62,966 bases of DNA. It comes from CBDUBH01 sp965365345 (GTDB lineage Bacteria; Bacteroidota; Ignavibacteria; Ignavibacteriales; SURF-24). The notes under the pieces are model-generated. The model searched no databases. It saw only the letters and a program-made list of their open reading frames with translations, and had not been told where the DNA came from. Positions 57,125-62,966 of the stretch are shown here, one piece after another; the stretch's first letter is position 1; every line of letters starts with the position of its first letter. Location: assembly GCA_965365345.1 (NCBI GenBank), contig CBDUBH010000007.1:1-62966 (forward strand). The letters are read 5' to 3'. Made by a program: the position numbers and the translations under genes.

Positions 57125-58639
57125 TTATTTTATCAATGACATCTTTTTGGACTCAACAAAATTACCCGCTTTAATTTGATAAATATAAATTCCGCTCGGT
57201 AAATTTGTTGCATCAAAATTAACTTTGTAATTTCCGGCATTCTGAATTTCATTTACCAAAATTTGAACTTCCCTTCCCAAAACATCAAATATTTTAAGTT
57301 CAACTTTGCCTGCTTCCGCAAGCTGATAAATTATTGATGTTGTTGGATTAAAAGGATTAGGATAATTTTGTTCAAGTGCAAATTTTGAAATTAAATTTTG
57401 TTCTACTACATTCACAACAGATTGATCAGCCGTAATTATATAGTAATTACTGAGTATATCTGATTCGAATGTAATTATATTCTCCAAAATGTTTATTTGT
57501 ACATTTTCAATTATTAACCAGTTGTTTGACTGTTCATCCCAATATCTTATTGAAATTGTATTTTCATCAAAATTACCTTCGTTTAATTGTTCATCAGAAT
57601 AATGAAATTGAAATTGATTGTTATTTCTTACTTTTAGATTTTTTCCGCAATTTCCACCTTGCCACATAAAGTTCCTGTCATCGCTGCCGTAAATTCCAAT
57701 TTCATAACCGCTAAGTATTTTCAAATCACTAGGATCCGGAATATTATGCGAATATAATTCTAATATTTGAATAAACAAACTATCAAACATCATTCCGCCG
57801 CCCTGTCCGGGTGCCCAACCGGGATTAATAGTGATCCAATCATTAGGATCAAACGGCGAAAATATTTTACGCATTTGTGCCATATTTCTACGAATCCAAT
57901 TTCCGGCAAAATTATTTTCAAATTTTGAAGTATCTCTCCAAAGTGAATCATTAAGTTCATAAACAACTATCATATTCATTATATTGTTTTCGATCAATCC
58001 GCCTTTAATTGAAATGCTGTCCAAATTTTCCGGATGCTCAACATTAGAAGCAGGTTCATACCAATGCGGACCAAAATTAAGATAATAATCAGGAAGTGTA
58101 TCATTATCAACATCGATAAAATAATGATTAAAAAATAGAGTTGTATCAACCAAAGCAATGCCGTTAAATTCAACTGTTCTTAAAGAATCCGGTAAGCGTC
58201 CGAAAGCATATCCACGGCAATTGCCCATTTTTCTTCCGCCTTTACGCGCATTTTTTCCGAAGTAATTCCATTTTGGATCAAATGGTTCACGCCAAGCCAT
58301 TCCATTGATTTCATAAACAATTACCACGTGAACATTTTCAAAAAATCCGTTATGCAAACCGCCTGCAATTTCAACCGAATCACCTGCATTTGGTCTTACT
58401 GCGGTGCTGCTATCGGGCTCATACCAATGGGGACCAAAGTTCAGAAAATATTCAGCTTGTCCATCAGAATTTGTATCAAGAAAATATCTGTTGTGTTGAT
58501 GAGTGGAATCAATTAAAATTGTTCCGCTTAGTGAAACTTCACTTAAAGAATCGGGATGATAAAAACCGGGTTGCGCATTAATATTTTGTGAAATTAAGAT
58601 CACAAAAATAATGAAAACAAATTGAATGATTTTTTTCAT
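57125..58639 (-). CDS. Secreted protein with a duplicated NFGPHWYEP module and T9SS sorting domain
   Basis: A 504-residue exported protein with a signal peptide (about 1-22, ending NINAQ). Two similar units of about 105 residues follow: each has a short beta segment ending in V-x-L/F-x-G, then HRYFLDTNSDGQAEYFLNFGPHWYEP or its counterpart NHYFIDVDNDTLPDYYLNFGPHWYEP, then GGL and VVYE. I do not know a family name for this module. The C-terminus is a type A T9SS sorting domain (FALEQNYPNPFNPTTS to ESKKMSLIK). I chose the ATG at 58639, 5 bp after GGAGGG, over an upstream in-frame TTG. Confidence 0.8.
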   Translation of the reverse strand: MKKIIQFVFIIFVILISQNINAQPGFYHPDSLSEVSLSGTILIDSTHQHNRYFLDTNSDGQAEYFLNFGPHWYEPDSSTAVRPNAGDSVEIAGGLHNGFFENVHVVIVYEINGMAWREPFDPKWNYFGKNARKGGRKMGNCRGYAFGRLPDSLRTVEFNGIALVDTTLFFNHYFIDVDNDTLPDYYLNFGPHWYEPASNVEHPENLDSISIKGGLIENNIMNMIVVYELNDSLWRDTSKFENNFAGNWIRRNMAQMRKIFSPFDPNDWITINPGWAPGQGGGMMFDSLFIQILELYSHNIPDPSDLKILSGYEIGIYGSDDRNFMWQGGNCGKNLKVRNNNQFQFHYSDEQLNEGNFDENTISIRYWDEQSNNWLIIENVQINILENIITFESDILSNYYIITADQSVVNVVEQNLISKFALEQNYPNPFNPTTSIIYQLAEAGKVELKIFDVLGREVQILVNEIQNAGNYKVNFDATNLPSGIYIYQIKAGNFVESKKMSLIK

Positions 58640-58756
58640 TTTTCCCTCCGCCCTCAAATTTTATAAATAAATCATAAACTATAATTGAACATTAGTTTAA
58701 GTATGATTTATATTCCATACCAAAATTTAAGAGCGGCGAAATACGGTATTAAATTG

Positions 58757-58855
58757 TCATTTCACAAATTTGTAACCTGCAGTTGGAATAGTTAAAATAT
58801 GTTTTGGCTCTGATGGATCATCCTCATTTTTTTTGCAATGTTAAGATATAATTAT
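58757..58855 (-). pseudogene. Decayed C-terminal end of an OmpR/PhoB-type winged-helix protein
   Basis: On the minus strand the frame ending in TGA at 58757 reads KKNEDDPSEPKHILTIP then TAGYKFVK, the C-terminal hairpin of OmpR-type DNA-binding domains (typically LRKKLEDDPSNPKYI...VRGVGYRF). It is open only to codon 28, where TAA intervenes; a neighbouring frame continues upstream with ILTLQKK, pointing to a frameshift. There is no start codon or upstream domain. It begins directly after the stop of the propeller-SpoIIE gene. The remainder of the 216-bp gap (58640-58855) is AT-rich with no other signal recognised. Confidence 0.6.
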
Positions 58856-61306
58856 CTAAAGAACTTTTATTATAATTAAAGTTACATCATCATTATGAAT
58901 ATTATTCCCGGAAAATTTTTGAACATCATCTAAAATCATTTTTTTAATTTCCGGAGCAGATGATTTTTTTTGATCAATTTTGATTAGCAGTTCAGTTAAT
59001 TTTTCAGTTCCGTAAAATTCTTTATCTTTATTTTGGATTTCGATCAATCCATCAGTCATTAAAATTAAAAGATCGTCTTTCCTTATTTTGAATTTATTTT
59101 CTTCATAACAAACTTCTTTAAATATTCCTAAAGGAAATCTCGGTCCATCAGAATTAATAAATTTAATTTTGCCGTTTGATTTCACTATTGGTTTTACATG
59201 TCCGGCATTTACAAAAGCAACTTCATTTTTCTTTAATTCGATCACAAGAAAAAATGCGGTTACAAAAATATTTTTTTCGGTTTTTTCGTAGACTGATCTA
59301 TTCATATTGTAAAATATTTCGCAAATATTACTTTTTGAATTTGTTTCGGCAATTATCATTCCGCTTGTCATTACCGCTGTCATTGCGGCTTTCATTCCTT
59401 TGCCTGAAACATCACCAATCAGAATTCCGAATTTTGTTTTTTCTTCATCAAGCCAAAAATAATCGTAAAAATCTCCGCCAACTTCATTTGCCGGAATGCA
59501 GATTCCGGAAATATCCAAACCTTTTACACCAGGATCTTTTTGCGGCATTATTGACATTTGCGCATTGTGTGCCGCTTTAATTTCCGCTTCCATCATAATT
59601 GTTTTCGATCTTCTTTTGTAAAAGAAAAATCCGGTTGAAATAAATGTAAAAAGTAATAAAAAGTTAAACCATAAAGTTTTCCAAAAAGGCGGAATGATTT
59701 TTATATTCAACTTTGTTTCTTTATCATTCCAAACTCCATCGCTGTTTGTTGCTTTTAATCTGAAGGTATAATTTCCGGGCGGTAAAGTTGTATAATGCGC
59801 AAATCTTTTATTAGAATTTACAAAGATCCAATCCTTATCCAATCCTTCCATTTTGTATGCGTATTTATTTTTTTCGGGAACGGTATAATCAAGCGAAGCA
59901 AATTCAAATGAAAATATAAAATCTTTATAAGAAAGTTTTATATCATTCAATTCATATACCGGTTTATCAAAATAATATTCTTTATTGAACTTTTTAAATG
60001 AAGTAATCAGCACCGGCGGTTTGTAATTATTTTCTTTTATGCGGGCAGGATAAAAAGAATTGAATCCGTTTATTCCGCCGAAAAACATTTCTCCCGAAGC
60101 GCTTTTATAATATGAGCCGCCGTTAAATTCATTATTTTGAAGACCATCGGCAGCAATAAAATTTGTAAATTTTTTGTTTTCAATATTGAATTTTGAAATT
60201 CCGTTATTGGTGCTAAGCCAAAGATTTTCTTTTTCATCTCCTAAAACTCCGTAAACCGCATTGCTTGCAAGACCTTCATTTACGGTAAAACTTTCAAAAG
60301 TCTCATTTGCAGGATTGAATTTATTTAATCCGCCGCCGAAAGTACCAAGCCACAGATTTCCATTTTTATCTTGATAAATTGAAAATACATAATCATTATT
60401 TATCCAATTATTTTTATCCTTACCCGTTTTATAACATTTGAACTTTTTTGTTTTTTCATCAAGCAAATTCAGCCCGCCGCCCTCAGTTCCGATCCATAAA
60501 TTTTTATCTTTGTCTTCAAAAATTATTCTTACAAAATTGTTACTTAAACTTTCTTGATTTTCCGGATCATTTCTGAAATTTTCAAATGTTTTATTTGCGG
60601 GATCAAATTTATCCAATCCGTTTCCGTAAGTTCCGATCCAAATAATTCCTTTGCTATCTTGAAAAATATCACGGATATCATTTGAAGAAATATTTTTAAG
60701 TTCACCTTTCGGAGAAATAAAATTATTTCTTCCGGCTGAAATTGTTCTGAACTTACCATCTTTTTTGTTTAACACGCTTATTCCATTTCCCGCAATCCCG
60801 ATCCAGATATTTCCTGTTTTATCTTCAATAATTTCAGTGATGTTATTGTGACTTAAACTTTTTACAGAATCCGGATAATGTAAAAATCTTTTAAATGATT
60901 TTTTGAAATGATCAAATTTATTTAAGCCCGAATTAAATGTTCCTGCCCAGATATTGTTGTTGTGATCAACGAGCAAAGCCCTGATATCATTATAGCTTAA
61001 ACTATTTTGATTTGCCGGATCATTTCTTAAAATTTCAAATTCATATCCATTGTAAATGTTTAATCCATCTTCGGTGCCGATATATAAAAATCCGTTTTTA
61101 TCCTGACTTATACATTGAACAATACTTTGCGAAAGTCCTTGTTCAAGAAATATCCTTTCGAAAAAAATGTCATTGGTTTGAGCAAAATTTTTTGTTTGGA
61201 AAAGAATTAAAATGAAAACAGGACCGAATAATTTGAGAAGAGAAATTTCATTGCGTTTTCCGGATTTTAAAACTTTTTTTTCACCGGCAAACATAATATC
61301 GCTCAC
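58856..61306 (-). CDS. Two-component-regulator-propeller protein with SpoIIE/PP2C phosphatase domain
   Basis: An 816-residue membrane sensor. An N-terminal signal anchor (about 24-42) precedes about seven or more propeller repeats (NIWIGIAGNGISVLN, IIWIGTYGNGLDKFD, NLWIGTEGGGLNLLD, NLWLGTFGGGLNKFN), a Y_Y_Y domain (YAYKMEGLDKDWIF, LPPGNYTFRLKATNSDG), a span near 555-575 and a cytoplasmic SpoIIE phosphatase (EVGGDFYDYF, GILIGDVSGKGMKAAMT, DDLLILMTDGLIE, HNDDVTLIIIK). It would dephosphorylate an anti-anti-sigma factor (RsbU-type) in response to an external signal. The likely true start is ATG 61294 or GTG 61306. No partner anti-sigma or RsbV gene lies nearby. Confidence 0.9.
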   Translation of the reverse strand: MSDIMFAGEKKVLKSGKRNEISLLKLFGPVFILILFQTKNFAQTNDIFFERIFLEQGLSQSIVQCISQDKNGFLYIGTEDGLNIYNGYEFEILRNDPANQNSLSYNDIRALLVDHNNNIWAGTFNSGLNKFDHFKKSFKRFLHYPDSVKSLSHNNITEIIEDKTGNIWIGIAGNGISVLNKKDGKFRTISAGRNNFISPKGELKNISSNDIRDIFQDSKGIIWIGTYGNGLDKFDPANKTFENFRNDPENQESLSNNFVRIIFEDKDKNLWIGTEGGGLNLLDEKTKKFKCYKTGKDKNNWINNDYVFSIYQDKNGNLWLGTFGGGLNKFNPANETFESFTVNEGLASNAVYGVLGDEKENLWLSTNNGISKFNIENKKFTNFIAADGLQNNEFNGGSYYKSASGEMFFGGINGFNSFYPARIKENNYKPPVLITSFKKFNKEYYFDKPVYELNDIKLSYKDFIFSFEFASLDYTVPEKNKYAYKMEGLDKDWIFVNSNKRFAHYTTLPPGNYTFRLKATNSDGVWNDKETKLNIKIIPPFWKTLWFNFLLLFTFISTGFFFYKRRSKTIMMEAEIKAAHNAQMSIMPQKDPGVKGLDISGICIPANEVGGDFYDYFWLDEEKTKFGILIGDVSGKGMKAAMTAVMTSGMIIAETNSKSNICEIFYNMNRSVYEKTEKNIFVTAFFLVIELKKNEVAFVNAGHVKPIVKSNGKIKFINSDGPRFPLGIFKEVCYEENKFKIRKDDLLILMTDGLIEIQNKDKEFYGTEKLTELLIKIDQKKSSAPEIKKMILDDVQKFSGNNIHNDDVTLIIIKVL

Positions 61307-61467
61307 TTAAAAAGTGAATAATTTTCTAACTGAAATCTATAATTTTTTAATTAATAATCATTGGTAAAATCCTTCCGCTTCAGACTTGATTAATTGCAGA
61401 AATATTTCAAATATAGTTTAGGTTTATGCTGAATTTTCCTCTAAAAATTTTAAGGAGGAACTTAAAA

Positions 61468-61599
61468 ATGCACTCAAAATTTTACTCTCCGCCAAAGTTG
61501 ATTTTGCGCGAACGGAATACTTTTAATTCCAGCAAATTAATATTCCCGTATTTATCTAAAATTGAATTGCGTCCACGAAAACATTTTAAAAGTTCTTAA
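61468..61599 (+). CDS. Small basic protein ORF with strong ribosome binding site
   Basis: A 43-codon ORF (ATG to TAA) beginning MHSKFYSPPKLILRERN and ending RPRKHFKSS, with 10 Lys/Arg against 2 Glu. AAGGAGG sits 10 bp before the ATG, one of the best ribosome binding sites in the window. No family is recognised, and there is no signal peptide, Cys pair or hydrophobic span. It lies in the 383-bp gap between the propeller-SpoIIE gene and the deacylase gene, which follows 90 bp later on the same strand. The rest of that gap is AT-rich. Confidence 0.5.
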   Translation: MHSKFYSPPKLILRERNTFNSSKLIFPYLSKIELRPRKHFKSS

Positions 61600-61689
61600 T
61601 TGATATAAAATTTAATGAACTGAAAATTTATAACAATCTTTCGGTAATGATTTTTCTCTTCCGAGAATCTAAAATAAAGGAGGATCAAA

Positions 61690-62160
61690 ATGAACGGAAA
61701 AATTAAAGATTACCTTGAAAAATCAAATGTAGCATTCGATTCTATAATTCATCCGGTTGCATTTTCTGCACAAAATACAGCCGCAACCGCGCACATCAAA
61801 GGAAAAGATTTTGCCAAAACGGTAATTATAAAACTCGATGGTAATTTAGCAATGGCAGTTGTTCCCGCATCAAAAAAAATTGATTTTGAAGAATTGAAAC
61901 AAGTGCTTCCGGTAAAAAAAATTGAACTTGCAACAGAACTTGAATTCAGAAGTAAATTCCCTGATTGCGAGATCGGAGCAATGCCGCCGCTAGGAAATTT
62001 GTACGGAATGGAAGTTTTTGTTTCCGATGAACTTTTAGAAAACAGCGAAATAGCTTTTAATGCCGGAACTCACACTGAAGTTTTGAAAATGAGTATGGAA
62101 GAATTCAAAAAAATTGTTGAACCGAAAATAATGCACTTTACAAAAAATTACAGTTTTTGA
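61690..62160 (+). CDS. YbaK/EbsC-type aminoacyl-tRNA deacylase
   Basis: A 156-residue editing-domain protein. The fold signature is seen in FDSIIHPVAFSAQNTA, GKDFAKTVIIKLDGNLAMAVVPASKKIDFEEL, CEIGAMPPLGNLYGMEVFVSDEL and FNAGTHTEVLKM. The conserved Lys in KTVI and the GTH motif support hydrolysis of mischarged tRNA (such as Cys- or Ala-tRNA(Pro)), though some relatives are metabolic deacylases. AAAGGAGG precedes the ATG. Length is normal for a stand-alone YbaK. Confidence 0.85.
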   Translation: MNGKIKDYLEKSNVAFDSIIHPVAFSAQNTAATAHIKGKDFAKTVIIKLDGNLAMAVVPASKKIDFEELKQVLPVKKIELATELEFRSKFPDCEIGAMPPLGNLYGMEVFVSDELLENSEIAFNAGTHTEVLKMSMEEFKKIVEPKIMHFTKNYSF

Positions 62161-62237
62161 TTCTGATAAAATTCTTTTATCGAAATTTTATTTTGATTTT
62201 TTGATTAAGATTTGTTCAAAAAGGTAAGGAATAAAAA

Positions 62238-62849
62238 ATGCTGATTTACTTTAAAGATCTTTTAGGATTGAATTTCTTTTCTCAAAATGATAAACTTGGC
62301 AGTTTAACAGATATTTTTCTTAATGAGCACAGCTGGAATATTAACATTTTGAAGATTAGAAAAAACTTTACAGCAATGGTTGAACCGGTTAGTTTTTTAT
62401 ACATTCCCGCTGAAAAAGTTAAACTTGATGAATCCCGAAAATTGCATTTACAAACCGGAATTTCATTAAATGCAATTAGAGAAATGCAAAGTAAATTTGT
62501 AAAAAAAACTACGCAGGAACTGAATTACGAACCATATGAATATTTCGGATTGCCGACTTATTGGAGCTCGCAGGAAAAACTTTACTCTGTTTATGATTCA
62601 ACCGAGCCTGAAGTTTTTTCGCATCTGCAAAGTTTAAATGAAATTTTGGGATTTAAGATAGTTCAACTTAAAAAAGAATTAGGTGAAGTTTACGATCTGC
62701 TTGTTGATACGGATAATTGGCAAGTTGTTGAAATTGTTGCAGAGCATAAGGAATCATTATTCAGATTCAGAAAATTTATATTAAAAGCGGATCAGTATTT
62801 TCAAATACATCGAGAAAACTCTATTATTCAAATCCGGGATCATATTTGA
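62238..62849 (+). CDS. PRC-barrel domain protein
   Basis: A 203-residue soluble protein with two similar halves. The first has MLIYFKDLLGLNFFSQNDKLGSLTDIFLNEHSWNI and the second HLQSLNEILGFKIVQLKKELGEVYDLLVDTDNWQV, both with the G-x-V/L-x-D-L/I-x-x-D/N pattern of PRC-barrels. Such proteins occur in ribosome maturation (RimM) and photosynthetic reaction centre H subunits and as stress proteins. Function here is unknown. It follows the deacylase gene by 77 bp. After its stop (62850-62966) only AT-rich DNA and a possible AAGGAG near 62935 are seen. Confidence 0.7.
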   Translation: MLIYFKDLLGLNFFSQNDKLGSLTDIFLNEHSWNINILKIRKNFTAMVEPVSFLYIPAEKVKLDESRKLHLQTGISLNAIREMQSKFVKKTTQELNYEPYEYFGLPTYWSSQEKLYSVYDSTEPEVFSHLQSLNEILGFKIVQLKKELGEVYDLLVDTDNWQVVEIVAEHKESLFRFRKFILKADQYFQIHRENSIIQIRDHI

Positions 62850-62966
62850 GATTTAGATTTTCAGAATTTGTAAATCAATCTGATCCCGGAATTTTGTCAT
62901 ATAAACTTTGAGGATGTTAATTAAAAATTATATTAAGGAGTTATTAATTAAGATTTTAATTGCATT

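Noticed and set aside
59176..59580. Antisense ORF of 134 codons opposite the SpoIIE domain
   Set aside because: Arg/Leu/Phe-rich translation with no motif; overlaps a well-supported gene entirely.
62850..62966. Start of a further gene at the right edge (AAGGAG near 62935)
   Set aside because: No ATG follows at a suitable distance before the window ends, so no gene can be supported.

Overview
The window looks like a chromosomal segment of a low-GC, Gram-negative member of the Bacteroidota/Ignavibacteriota side of the tree, most likely an Ignavibacteriales-type bacterium. The evidence is three secreted proteins ending in a type IX secretion (T9SS) sorting domain with the EQNYPNPFNP signature, a SecA with the long insertions usual in that group, TonB-dependent and TonB-C-terminal proteins, DUF4837 and DUF2723 proteins, and several promoters resembling the TAnnTTTG element. 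The assignment rests on protein signatures read by eye, not on a search.

Layout. 1-7.1 kb (minus): AlbA_2 regulator, MtgA transglycosylase, large TPR lipoprotein, PII protein GlnB, SecA. 7.3-12.1 kb (plus): GlnE adenylyltransferase and a DUF2723/GT117 membrane protein. 12.1-20.4 kb (minus): a tightly packed housekeeping run greA-ribD-ribE-tilS-hpt-ftsH-polyprenol kinase-DUF4837, headed by a promoter and a terminator-like hairpin in front of greA. 20.5-23.2 kb: CYTH protein, methyltransferase, beta-barrel, DUF2461. 23.4-26.0 kb: T9SS-sorted beta-helix protein. 26.1-40.9 kb (minus): a 13-gene exopolysaccharide locus (Wza-like exporter, Wzc-like tyrosine kinase, FemAB-like transferase, deacetylase, ATP-grasp ligase, two methyltransferases, glycosyltransferases, flippase, ligase) behind a structured leader. 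41-46.4 kb: TonB-dependent receptor, a DUF4397 surface protein and a divergent CarH-like B12 regulator. 46.4-53.2 kb: ECF sigma/anti-sigma/TonB-like module, MscL, serine hydrolase, CaCA antiporter, DUF3052, hemerythrin, YeiH. 53.3-58.7 kb: SDR, TonB-C protein, beta-carbonic anhydrase, TrpB2, T9SS protein. 58.7-63 kb: propeller-SpoIIE phosphatase, a small basic ORF, YbaK-type deacylase, PRC-barrel protein.

The most interesting signal is non-genic. The 316-bp gap upstream of trpB2 encodes a 27-codon leader peptide with four Trp codons in five (W-R-W-W-W), followed by a precise antiterminator complement and two terminators that share stem sequences. This is a complete-looking ribosome-mediated tryptophan attenuator on a stand-alone type 2 tryptophan synthase beta gene. 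Others of note: a hairpin plus U8 at the predicted transcription start of greA (compare E. coli GraL); a CarH-type photoreceptor keeping the W-x9-EH motif next to a 13-bp perfect inverted repeat carrying TATACA cores; a decayed winged-helix gene end behind the SpoIIE gene; and a 43-codon ORF with a strong ribosome binding site. No tRNA, rRNA, CRISPR array, IS element or prophage was seen.
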